A stretch of 17,138 bases of DNA from Acidimicrobiales bacterium (GTDB lineage Bacteria; Actinomycetota; Acidimicrobiia; Acidimicrobiales; SHLQ01), in contig JABDJW010000439.1 in the NCBI GenBank assembly GCA_013002375.1, forward strand, positions 1-17,138. The letters are read 5' to 3'. The notes beneath the pieces are model-generated. The model did no database searches, had not been told where the DNA came from, and was given only the letters and a program-made list of their open reading frames with translations. Positions 1-6,442 of this stretch are shown here, in pieces. Made by a program: the position numbers and the translations under genes. Within the stretch, counting starts at the first letter, position 1. Each line of letters starts with the position of its first letter.

Positions 1-917
1 TCCTCGGCCTGTTCGATCAGGGTGAGAACATCGCCCATGCCCAGAAAGCGGCTGGCCATCCGATCGCCATGGAACTGATCGAAGACGTCGAGCTTCTCGC
101 CGGTCGATGCAAAGGCGATCGGACGGCCGACGACCTCCTTGACCGAGATCGCCGCACCACCGCGAGCGTCGCCGTCGAGTTTGGTGAGGATGACACCGTC
201 GAGTTCGAGCGTGGCGTGGAAGGCTTCCGCGACGTTGACGGCGTCCTGGCCGGTCATGGCGTCGATCACCAGGAAGGTGAAGCGAGGCGTGAGCACGTCG
301 CTGATCTCGCGCACCTCTTGCATCAGGGCTTCGTCGATGGCCAAGCGGCCGGCGGTGTCACAGATGATGACGTCGCGGCCGAGGCGCTTGGCTTCGTCCA
401 GCGCGGCACGAGCGACATCGACCGGCGCGCTCGGTTCGCTGAAGACCGGCACATCGATCTGGCCACCGAGGGTCCGCAGCTGTTCGACAGCAGCGGGGCG
501 TTGCAGGTCGGCGCCGACCAAGAGCGGGTTGCGGCCCTGTTTCTTGAACCACTGCGCCAGCTTGGCCGAGTTGGTGGTCTTGCCCGCGCCTTGCAGACCC
601 GCCATCAACACCACCGTGGGCGGCTTGGCCTCGTAGGTGATCGCCATCGTCTCGCCGCCGAGGCTGGCGGTGAGTTCTTCCTGGACGATCTTGATGACCT
701 GCTGGGCCGGGTTGAGCGCCGCGCCGACTTCCTCCCCGACCGCCCGGTCACGGATGCGGGCCTGGAGGCTCTTGACGACATCGAAGTTGACGTCGGCTTC
801 GAGTAACGCCAGTCGGATCTCGCGGAGGACCTCGTCGACGTCGGCCTCGGAGAGCGTCCCCTTGCCGCGGATGCGATCGAGAATGCCGTCAAATCGGTCG
901 GTGAGTGACTCAAACAT
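1..917 (-). CDS. ffh: Signal recognition particle GTPase Ffh (SRP54), 3' end cut by window edge
   Basis: Ffh binds signal sequences as they leave the ribosome and, with SRP RNA and FtsY, delivers membrane proteins to the translocase. About 305 residues are visible. The N domain begins MFESLTDRF and covers roughly residues 1-95. The G domain follows with the P-loop GLQGAGKTT at 107-115, then GADLQRPAA, DTAGRL and TKLDGDARGG. The methionine-rich M domain that binds RNA and signal peptide lies outside the window. The ATG at 917 is the natural family start. There is no clear Shine-Dalgarno sequence, but a TACCCT box sits 8 bases upstream, so the mRNA may be leaderless. The gene lies downstream of ftsY and a lipoprotein gene on the same strand but has a 383-base gap before it, which suggests its own promoter. 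Family assignment is secure. Confidence 0.97.
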   Translation of the reverse strand, partial: MFESLTDRFDGILDRIRGKGTLSEADVDEVLREIRLALLEADVNFDVVKSLQARIRDRAVGEEVGAALNPAQQVIKIVQEELTASLGGETMAITYEAKPPTVVLMAGLQGAGKTTNSAKLAQWFKKQGRNPLLVGADLQRPAAVEQLRTLGGQIDVPVFSEPSAPVDVARAALDEAKRLGRDVIICDTAGRLAIDEALMQEVREISDVLTPRFTFLVIDAMTGQDAVNVAEAFHATLELDGVILTKLDGDARGGAAISVKEVVGRPIAFASTGEKLDVFDQFHGDRMASRFLGMGDVLTLIEQAE

Positions 918-925
918 CGCCGCCA

Positions 926-931
926 AGGGTA
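926..931 (-). promoter_or_regulatory. Possible -10 box of ffh (TACCCT)
   Basis: TACCCT on the minus strand ends 8 bases before the ffh ATG, so transcription would start at or just before the start codon. No good -35 hexamer is visible. Support comes mainly from the same arrangement before several other genes in this window. Confidence 0.4.
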
Positions 932-941
932 GCGGTCGGCA

Positions 942-1016
942 CCAACCAGTCCGGGCCATGCGGTGAACTGGTTGGAAAATTCGACACCAGGGCGTGGTAG
1001 CTCCAACCAGTTCGGG
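942..1016. repeat. Three alternating copies of ACTGGTTGG upstream of ffh
   Basis: CCAACCAGT occurs at 942-950 and 1003-1011, and its reverse complement ACTGGTTGG at 967-975. The outer two copies extend to a 14-base direct repeat with one mismatch (942-955 and 1003-1016). The middle and right copies form a perfect 11-base inverted repeat (965-975 with 1003-1013). The left copy overlaps the expected -35 to spacer region of the proposed ffh promoter, so the set could be an operator. This is inference from position; no known regulator motif was recognised. Confidence 0.5.
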
Positions 1017-1053
1017 GCAGTGGGGTGGCGGCGAAAGGCCTATTTCGCGTTCC

Positions 1054-1287
1054 TTACAGCCGATCGGTTGGACATGCGTTCCCGCTCAACCACCCGGAAC
1101 ATCGACCCGGCGAACCGACGCACGGGGATCGAACGGCACCAATCTGCAGGGCCGATTGACCCTGCGAGGTGAGCGAGACATCACCGGGCTCAGCTTCCTG
1201 TGCCGCGGGCTCCTGTCGACGGTGGACGACGCCGAGTTCAGCCATCCGGTCGTACGCCTCGTCGAAGACGAAGTCGGCAACCAGCAC
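1054..1287 (-). CDS. Doubtful small hypothetical protein
   Basis: A frame opening with GTG at 1287 would give 77 residues, starting VLVADFVFDEAYDRMAELGV and ending at a stop near 1054. The first half has the G/C third-position preference of real genes here. The second half does not: it is rich in Cys, Gly, Ser and Pro and looks non-coding. There is no Shine-Dalgarno sequence and no recognised domain. It starts 14 bases after the lipoprotein stop codon, so it could be a translated small ORF, a remnant of a longer gene, or chance. I do not assign a function. Confidence 0.2.
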   Translation of the reverse strand: MLVADFVFDEAYDRMAELGVVHRRQEPAAQEAEPGDVSLTSQGQSALQIGAVRSPCVGSPGRCSGWLSGNACPTDRL

Positions 1288-1300
1288 CAGTGCTAGCCGG

Positions 1301-1906
1301 CTAGACGCGGTAGGCAGGCCCGTCCTGGCGGCCGACGGCGCGCCGGACCGCCCACAACACGCCAATGATGCCGAGGAGCGGCAGCAGCACCAAGAGCGCG
1401 AGCAGAAAGACCGTCCCACGGCCGATCGCCCAGCCGCCGATCGCGTCGCCATCGAAGTCCTTCACGGTGTTGGCTCCGGCGCAGCCATCATCGAACACCG
1501 CGACATGGGTCGTGCCGGCCCGGAAGGCCTCGATCTCGTATTTCTCGGCCACGTTCAACCGCTCGGTCGATCCCTGAATCAAAACCTCAACCGGCTCGAG
1601 AAAGACAATCTCGGTCTCGATCGCGCCGGACTGTTGTTCGTCGGTCGTCTCGTCGGTCGTCTCGTCGGTCGTCTCGTCGGGATCGGGTGGAGCCAGCGCG
1701 GCCGATTCTTGATCACGCCCGAAGAACGACCGGCCTTCCTCGGGCCGGATGACGACGCGATCGGTTTCGACCCGCAGCAGTTCGCCCCGCAGCATGACGG
1801 GCACGCCAGGCGGCAGGAGAGACTCGTCATCGGCGCACGATGTACAGCCGGGCGCCGCCAGCGCGACCAAGGTGATCAGGGGCAACAGCCCCAGGAGACG
1901 GCGCAT
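1301..1906 (-). CDS. Probable membrane-anchored lipoprotein of unknown function
   Basis: A 201-residue protein. Residues 1-20 form a signal-peptide-like stretch (MRRLLGLLPLITLVALAAPG) followed by Cys21. This resembles a lipobox but is imperfect, with Ala rather than Leu/Val/Ile at -3. Residues 77-90 are an acidic DETT repeat encoded by three 12-base units (1639-1674). The middle is beta-rich and includes FLEPVEVLIQG. A C-terminal hydrophobic segment at about 164-188 precedes an Arg-rich tail, so both ends may be membrane-attached with the middle outside. In-frame upstream ATGs exist at 1930 and 1960, but 1906 starts the signal peptide cleanly and has a TACGCT box 7 bases before it. The gene follows ftsY by 90 bases. 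I recognise no family. Confidence 0.75.
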   Translation of the reverse strand: MRRLLGLLPLITLVALAAPGCTSCADDESLLPPGVPVMLRGELLRVETDRVVIRPEEGRSFFGRDQESAALAPPDPDETTDETTDETTDEQQSGAIETEIVFLEPVEVLIQGSTERLNVAEKYEIEAFRAGTTHVAVFDDGCAGANTVKDFDGDAIGGWAIGRGTVFLLALLVLLPLLGIIGVLWAVRRAVGRQDGPAYRV

Positions 1907-1913
1907 GGGCCCG

Positions 1914-1919
1914 AGCGTA
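1914..1919 (-). promoter_or_regulatory. Possible -10 box of the lipoprotein gene (TACGCT)
   Basis: TACGCT on the minus strand lies 7 bases before the ATG at 1906. If real, it supports that ATG over the two upstream ones and would give a leaderless mRNA. No convincing -35 was seen. Confidence 0.35.
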
Positions 1920-1996
1920 GGCGGGGCCATGACCGCCCGGGTGGCACCCCGCCGAATCATGGCGCTGGCGCCACCGGCAACAGCGACAGCATCCTC

Positions 1997-3100
1997 CTAG
2001 AAGAGGGCGTCGACGAACTCGTCGGAATCGAAGTCGATCAGGTCGTCGATGCCCTCGCCGAGCCCGACCAGCTTGACCGGAATGCCCAGCTCGGATTGCA
2101 CGGCCAGCACGATGCCACCCTTGGCTGAGCCATCGAGCTTGGTCAGCACGACCCCGGTGACATCGACCGCCTCGGTGAATTGCTGCGCCTGGGTGAGCCC
2201 ATTCTGCCCGGTGGTGGCATCGAGCACCAACAACACCTCCGAAACCGTGCCGGCGCCCTTCTCGGCCACCCGGCGCACTTTTGACAGTTCTTCCATCAGG
2301 TTCGACTTGGTGTGCAGGCGGCCCGCGGTGTCGGCCAGGACGAGATCGGCATCCTTGGCCGCCGCATGTTCGACCGCGTCGAAGATGACCGCACTCGGGT
2401 CGCCACCCTCGTTGCCCCGCACCAACGCGGCATCGGCTCGTTCGGCCCAGGTACCGAGCTGCTCGGCCGCCGCCGCTCGGAAGGTGTCGCCGGCCGCCAA
2501 CACCACGTTGCGACCGGCCGTCGTCTGACGATGGGCCAGCTTGCCGATCGTGGTGGTCTTGCCAACGCCGTTCACCCCGACGAACAACCACACCGACGGC
2601 GCGCGGTCGGCGAAGTGCAGCGAACGATCGCTGTCGGCCAGGCGGCTCTTCAGTTCGGCTCTCAACAAATCGAGCACGAGCTGCGGTTCGGTGATGCCAT
2701 CGGCTTCGGCCTGCGCCCGGACCGCGTCGAGAACGGAGATCGTGGTGGGGACGCCGACGTCGGCCCGGATCAGGGTCTCTTCGAGCTCTTCCCACGTCTG
2801 GGCGTCGACCCCACGAGAGAGAATCGACCCGAAATAGCCGGTGAATGCACCGCGAGCCTTGGCCAACCGATCCCGGAAACTGAGCTTGACCGGTTCTGGT
2901 TCGACCTCGGGTTCGGGCAGCGCTTCGATGACGTCGGCCTCGGCTGGGGCCTCGAGCACATCGGTGCCGCCCTCGGGCCGTGGCCGGGCCGGTGGCGGCT
3001 CGAGCAACGTGGCGCCGCCATCACGGCTTCGCAGGTAGTAGAAGCCTCCGCCGACCAGCAGCACGACGGCAACAGCGATGATGATGATGAGTTCAACCAT
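1997..3100 (-). CDS. ftsY: Signal recognition particle receptor GTPase FtsY
   Basis: FtsY docks the Ffh-ribosome complex at the membrane; the two GTPases activate each other. The 367-residue protein has an N-terminal membrane anchor (about residues 3-23), an acidic Pro/Glu-rich linker (33-70), and the N and G domains from about 72. GTPase motifs are GVNGVGKTT at 175-183, DTFRAAAAEQL at 205-215, DTAGRL at 257-262, and TKLDGSAKGG at 320-329. The end, GLGEGIDDLIDFDSDEFVDALF at about 346-367, is typical. The true N-terminal transmembrane helix matches actinobacterial FtsY rather than the E. coli form with a long acidic domain. The ATG at 3100 opens the helix. In relatives ftsY usually follows smc closely; here more than 7 kb separates them. 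Confidence 0.97.
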   Translation of the reverse strand: MVELIIIIAVAVVLLVGGGFYYLRSRDGGATLLEPPPARPRPEGGTDVLEAPAEADVIEALPEPEVEPEPVKLSFRDRLAKARGAFTGYFGSILSRGVDAQTWEELEETLIRADVGVPTTISVLDAVRAQAEADGITEPQLVLDLLRAELKSRLADSDRSLHFADRAPSVWLFVGVNGVGKTTTIGKLAHRQTTAGRNVVLAAGDTFRAAAAEQLGTWAERADAALVRGNEGGDPSAVIFDAVEHAAAKDADLVLADTAGRLHTKSNLMEELSKVRRVAEKGAGTVSEVLLVLDATTGQNGLTQAQQFTEAVDVTGVVLTKLDGSAKGGIVLAVQSELGIPVKLVGLGEGIDDLIDFDSDEFVDALF

Positions 3101-3109
3101 GAGGCCGCC

Positions 3110-3115
3110 ACCCTA
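3110..3115 (-). promoter_or_regulatory. Possible -10 box of ftsY (TAGGGT)
   Basis: TAGGGT on the minus strand lies 9 bases before the ftsY ATG. A dedicated promoter fits, because ftsY is separated from htrA by 257 bases containing hairpin repeats. Confidence 0.35.
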
Positions 3116-3166
3116 CCCGGGGCCACGTCGACGTCGGACCCCGCGCCGCGGAGCACCCCGGGCCTG

Positions 3167-3348
3167 GGAGTTGTGAGCCGCCAGGCGAGCAACTCCAAGG
3201 AACCCGAAGGGTTCCCGTGAGCCGCCAGGCGAGCAACTCCAAGGAACCCGAAGGGTTCCCGTTTCACCCCGGGGAGTTGCCGCCGCTTCGACTGCGGAGA
3301 GTTGTGAGCCGCCAGGCGAACAACTCCAAGGAACCCGAAGGGTTCCCG
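3167..3348. repeat. Three copies of a 44-base double-hairpin repeat downstream of htrA
   Basis: Copies lie at 3174-3217, 3218-3261 (directly adjacent and identical) and 3305-3348 (one difference). Each contains GGAACCCGAAGGGTTCC, a 7-base-pair stem with a 3-base loop. In copies 1 and 3 a preceding GAGTTG pairs with CAACTC inside the unit to form a second stem around a GC-rich core. The last copy ends 9 bases after the htrA stop codon, so on the minus strand the hairpins could end or stabilise htrA mRNA. There is no T-run. When translated, the repeat gives the misleading peptide SRQASNSKEPEGFP. Confidence 0.9.
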
Positions 3349-3357
3349 GGTTGCCGT

Positions 3358-4926
3358 TCAGCTTTCGCCGAGGGTGACCGTGGTGCTGAACGGTTCGCCG
3401 TCGCGAACGACCTCGAGTTCGATCTTCGCGCCGGGGCTCCGCAGGCGAATCGCCGCCGCCAGGTCGGATCGATCGTCGATGATCTGGGAGCCCAGCTTCA
3501 CCACGACGTCGCCGGCCCGAATGCCGGCGAGATCGGCCGGCGAACCGTCGACGACATCGGTGATCAGCGCACCGACGGTGCCGGTGGTGGAGTTGTCGAG
3601 GCCGACCCCGAGAAACCCGGTCTCGAGGGATTCACCGGCGACGATGCGCTCGACGATCAAGATGATCGTGTCGGACGGAATGGCGAACCCGACGCCGCTG
3701 AAGGTGCCGGTTTCGGTGCGGATTGCGGTGTTCATGCCGACGATTCGGCCTTCGCGGTCGGCCAGCGCGCCGCCCGAATTTCCCGGATTGATCGGCGCGT
3801 CGGTCTGCACCATGGCGACCAGGTTCTCGCCGGTCAGCCCGGCTGGTATCACCCGGCCGACGGCCGATACGACACCGCTCGTGACGGTCTGATCGAGTCC
3901 GAACGGGCTACCGAGTGCGACGGCCAGCTGGCCGACCCTGACCGTCTCCGAGGGTGCGAACACGGCGGGCACGGCCCCCGAATCAACCCCGACTTGTACG
4001 ACGGCGATGTCGCGCCCCGGGTCGGTTCCGATCACGGTTCCATCGATGATCGAGCCGTCAGCCAGCTGCACGTCGACTTCGCCGGCCTCGCCGACGACGT
4101 GGGCGTTGGTGACGATCAACGTGTCGTTGTAGACGATGCCCGACCCCTGCCCGATGCCGGTGTTGATCAGCACCACCGAGGGCAGGACCGTGCTGGCCAC
4201 GGCCGCTACCGGTTCCGGCGATTCGCCGTCGAGCGGCGAGGGCATGATCGGGTTGTCGGCCGGGGTCGAGGAGATCAGCGCGCCACCATCCGGTGCCGCC
4301 TGTGTCGGTGTGTCGTCGTCGGTGGCGCGAGCGAACGCATAGCCGGTGGCGAGCAAGCCGAGCCCGAGCAGAGCCGCCAGCACGCCGAGCAGTACGAGCC
4401 CCTTCCGAGAATCTGTCCTGGGTGAGCGCTTCGGCGCGAGTGGATGTTCGATGGTGGGGCCGCTCGCGGCGAGCCCCTCCGGCCCGTGCAGCGGAAGCTG
4501 CACCGGACCGAGTGGCGCCGGCGGGGAGGCCAAACGGGGCGGCGTGAGGGGTGGAACCGGGGCCGATGCCGGTTCGCTCGGAGGGGGCAGGAACGACCGA
4601 TCGGCCGGATTCGGGGCCGGCAGGCTGGACGGTGGAGGTGACGGCAGCGGGCCGACCGGCGGCGAGGTGACCGTGAAGATCTCGGCTTCGAAAGCGTCGA
4701 CCGGATCGGGCGGTGGCGCCGGCATCATGCGGGGTACGTCGGACGGGAGCTCGCCCAGGCCTGACCCCGCGGTCGAGCCAGCCGGTCCGGCGGGGGCGGC
4801 AGGACCCACGCCGGCCTCGGCGCCAAGCTCGGCTTTCATCCCCGACGCGCCGAGCAACGGCTCACCCGAGGGTTCGGGGCCGGTCGCATCGGAGGGTGTG
4901 AGGTTGGCGTCGTCCACGTCTTTCAC
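3358..4926 (-). CDS. Membrane-anchored HtrA/DegP-type serine protease with PDZ domain
   Basis: Trypsin-like envelope protease and quality-control factor, resembling mycobacterial PepD. From the GTG at 4926 it has 522 residues. Residues 1-170 are a Pro/Ala-rich, low-complexity cytoplasmic region. One transmembrane helix spans about 175-198, placing the rest outside the cytoplasm. The protease domain (about 240-430) shows the full triad: His276 in TNAHVV, Asp306 in GRDIAVV and Ser384 in GNSGGAL. A single PDZ domain follows at about 437-520. The start is uncertain: a second GTG at 4917 would remove three residues and sits 7 bases after a TACGGT box. The gene is 104 bases downstream of the sensor kinase, so the kinase-regulator pair probably controls it, as MprAB does pepD in mycobacteria (inference from gene order). 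Confidence 0.93.
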   Translation of the reverse strand: MKDVDDANLTPSDATGPEPSGEPLLGASGMKAELGAEAGVGPAAPAGPAGSTAGSGLGELPSDVPRMMPAPPPDPVDAFEAEIFTVTSPPVGPLPSPPPSSLPAPNPADRSFLPPPSEPASAPVPPLTPPRLASPPAPLGPVQLPLHGPEGLAASGPTIEHPLAPKRSPRTDSRKGLVLLGVLAALLGLGLLATGYAFARATDDDTPTQAAPDGGALISSTPADNPIMPSPLDGESPEPVAAVASTVLPSVVLINTGIGQGSGIVYNDTLIVTNAHVVGEAGEVDVQLADGSIIDGTVIGTDPGRDIAVVQVGVDSGAVPAVFAPSETVRVGQLAVALGSPFGLDQTVTSGVVSAVGRVIPAGLTGENLVAMVQTDAPINPGNSGGALADREGRIVGMNTAIRTETGTFSGVGFAIPSDTIILIVERIVAGESLETGFLGVGLDNSTTGTVGALITDVVDGSPADLAGIRAGDVVVKLGSQIIDDRSDLAAAIRLRSPGAKIELEVVRDGEPFSTTVTLGES

Positions 4927-4930
4927 CGTA
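4925..4930 (-). promoter_or_regulatory. Possible -10 box of htrA (TACGGT)
   Basis: TACGGT on the minus strand overlaps the first possible GTG start and lies 7 bases before the second GTG at 4917. If it is a promoter element, 4917 is the real start of a leaderless mRNA. Confidence 0.3.
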
Positions 4931-5000
4931 GGCCCATCGGCTGAAAAGGGCCGTAAGCAGTAGCGAAAACGTTGTGTAAGAGCCCAGAAATTCCCTGAAC

Positions 5001-5013
5001 CGAGAAGTTCTCG
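5001..5013. promoter_or_regulatory. Perfect palindrome CGAGAAGTTCTCG between kinase and htrA genes
   Basis: A 6-base inverted repeat around a single G lies about 18 bases after the kinase stop codon and about 75 bases upstream of the htrA start. It could be a binding site for a dimeric regulator or a weak mRNA hairpin. There is no T-run, so it is not a classical terminator. No known operator consensus was recognised. Confidence 0.3.
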
Positions 5014-5030
5014 ACCGAACGACCAGATGT

Positions 5031-6362
5031 CTACTCGACCGGAGCGGCCGCCAACGTGGCTTCATCGAGCAACGACATGTCGATCTCGCCGGTCGAGGGC
5101 GGACGCTCACCAGGTGCGATCGAGCCGGCCGCGATCGGGAGCCACAACACGAACGTCGATCCGCGGCCGGGTTCGGACAGAAGCTGCACCTGGCCGCCGT
5201 GGGCCTCGATGATCTGGCGAACGATGGTCAGACCGAGGCCGCTTCCCAACTTGGTACGCCGGCGCTCTCCCCGCCAGAACCGCTGCCACACGCGATCCTG
5301 GTCGCCCTCGGCAATACCCGGGCCTTCGTCTTCGACGGCCACCCAGACCCATGCCGCCTCGCTGCCCGACGCAACCCGGATTCGGCCGGCCTCGGGCGTG
5401 TGGCGGATTGCGTTGGTGAGCAGATTGGCCAACGCCCGGCGCAGTGCGGTGGGGTCGCCCTTCACGAATGAGCGCGGCGTGGCGTGTTCGAGGAGGCGAA
5501 TCGACTTGGCCTCGGCTGATGCTCGGTATTCGGCGACCGTTTCGGTCACCACCGTCGCCGCGTCGACGAGTTCCTCGCGGTGATCGGGGGCTTCTTGGCG
5601 GGCGTACAGCAAGAGGTCGTCGACCAACGCGGTCATACGCTCGGCGGTACGGCCCATGACCTCGGAAACCTCGCGATAGTCCTCCACGGTCGCAGTGGGG
5701 TCGGACTGCACGACATCGAGGTTGGTGCGCAGTACGGCCAGCGGATTGCGAAGCTCATGGCTCGTCTCGTGAATGAACCGCCGCTGCCCTTCGAATGCCT
5801 GATCGAGGCGGGCCAACATCTCGTCGAAGGTGTCGGCCAGGTCTCGCAGCTCATCGTTGGGGCCCGATAGGTTGATACGCCGTTTCAGGTCGGTGGCCTG
5901 GATCTCGCGCGCGACGCCGGTGATGCGGTTGATCGGCCGCAGGACCATGTCCGCCACGAACCAGCCGACCGCCAGGCTGCCGACGAAGAGCAGGCCCAGC
6001 GCGGCGAAGCTGTAGTTCCGCAGCTTGTCGAGCGCCGCGGTGTTGACTTCACGCTCGAATTCGGCCAGTTCGTTCTCGACCTCGCGTTCGGTCTGGATGA
6101 TGATCGGCCCAGCCTCGGTCTCGAAGACCCGACTCTGGCGGTCACGTTGCGAGATCGGCTGTGAATCCAGCGCTTGCGACAGGCCGGCATAGATCCCGCC
6201 GACCACCACCGCAGCGAGCCCGAAGAGCAGGATCGAGTAGAGCAGGGTCAGCCGGACTCGGATCGAACCCATCCAGCTCGGCAGGCGCTCGGAGAACCGC
6301 AACCCGATCACCGAATTGGACGTGTCGGTACCCAGCGTCGCGCCGTCGTCAGTGGCGGTCAT
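5031..6362 (-). CDS. Two-component sensor histidine kinase (HAMP, HisKA, HATPase_c)
   Basis: A 443-residue membrane kinase that would phosphorylate the response regulator encoded just upstream. Transmembrane helices lie at about 38-60 and 118-140 and enclose a short extracytoplasmic segment (61-117) rich in Glu. HAMP covers about 140-190. The H-box is SHELRNPL with His202 as the phospho-acceptor. The N-box has Asn317 in LLTNAIRHT, the G1 box is DEGPGI (345-350), the F-box is RFWRG, and the G2 box is GSGLGL (373-378). All catalytic motifs are intact. The ATG at 6362 is 49 bases after the regulator stop codon, and the gap consists mostly of a 14-base tandem repeat. The order regulator, kinase, HtrA protease suggests envelope stress sensing. 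The ligand is unknown. Confidence 0.95.
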   Translation of the reverse strand: MTATDDGATLGTDTSNSVIGLRFSERLPSWMGSIRVRLTLLYSILLFGLAAVVVGGIYAGLSQALDSQPISQRDRQSRVFETEAGPIIIQTEREVENELAEFEREVNTAALDKLRNYSFAALGLLFVGSLAVGWFVADMVLRPINRITGVAREIQATDLKRRINLSGPNDELRDLADTFDEMLARLDQAFEGQRRFIHETSHELRNPLAVLRTNLDVVQSDPTATVEDYREVSEVMGRTAERMTALVDDLLLYARQEAPDHREELVDAATVVTETVAEYRASAEAKSIRLLEHATPRSFVKGDPTALRRALANLLTNAIRHTPEAGRIRVASGSEAAWVWVAVEDEGPGIAEGDQDRVWQRFWRGERRRTKLGSGLGLTIVRQIIEAHGGQVQLLSEPGRGSTFVLWLPIAAGSIAPGERPPSTGEIDMSLLDEATLAAAPVE

Positions 6363-6386
6363 CGGTTGCGTCCATCCGGGTGCTCA

Positions 6387-6442
6387 CTGGTCTGGGTTCA
6401 CTGGTCTGGATTCACTGGTCTGGATTCACTGGCCTGGATTCA
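6387..6442. repeat. 14-base unit repeated four times at the regulator-kinase junction
   Basis: Units CTGGTCTGGATTCA or near copies lie at 6387-6400, 6401-6414, 6415-6428 and 6429-6442. The middle two are identical and the outer two differ by one base each. The array encodes the last residues of the response regulator and its stop codon, then fills most of the space before the kinase gene. Because 14 is not a multiple of three and each unit contains TGA on the coding strand, every frame meets a stop within three units. Confidence 0.92.

Larger units (their letters stand above)
918..1300. other. 383-base gap between the lipoprotein gene and ffh
   Basis: This is the longest stretch without a secure gene. 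Near ffh it holds a possible -10 box and three copies of ACTGGTTGG in alternating orientation. In its middle is a hairpin, GCAGGG / CCCTGC at 1146-1165 with an 8-base loop and no following T-run. A doubtful short reading frame occupies 1054-1287 on the minus strand. I searched for the conserved core of SRP RNA, which would fit beside ffh, and did not see it. Confidence 0.6.

Noticed and set aside
1121..1145. GTTCGATCCCCG on the minus strand resembling a tRNA T-loop
   Set aside because: The flanking bases do not form a T-stem, and no acceptor or anticodon arms could be found.
918..1300. Search for SRP RNA next to ffh
   Set aside because: No GGAAG-type conserved SRP core with flanking stems was seen in this gap.
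3201..3217. Repeat hairpins as classical intrinsic terminators
   Set aside because: The stems are strong but no T-run follows on either strand; a terminator role remains only a possibility.
3167..3348. CRISPR array
   Set aside because: Only three copies, two directly adjacent without a spacer, and no cas genes nearby.
3217..4425. 402-residue plus-strand frame opposite htrA beginning with the repeat peptide SRQASNSKEPEGFP
   Set aside because: Its start is the intergenic hairpin repeat and the rest is antisense to a clear protease gene.
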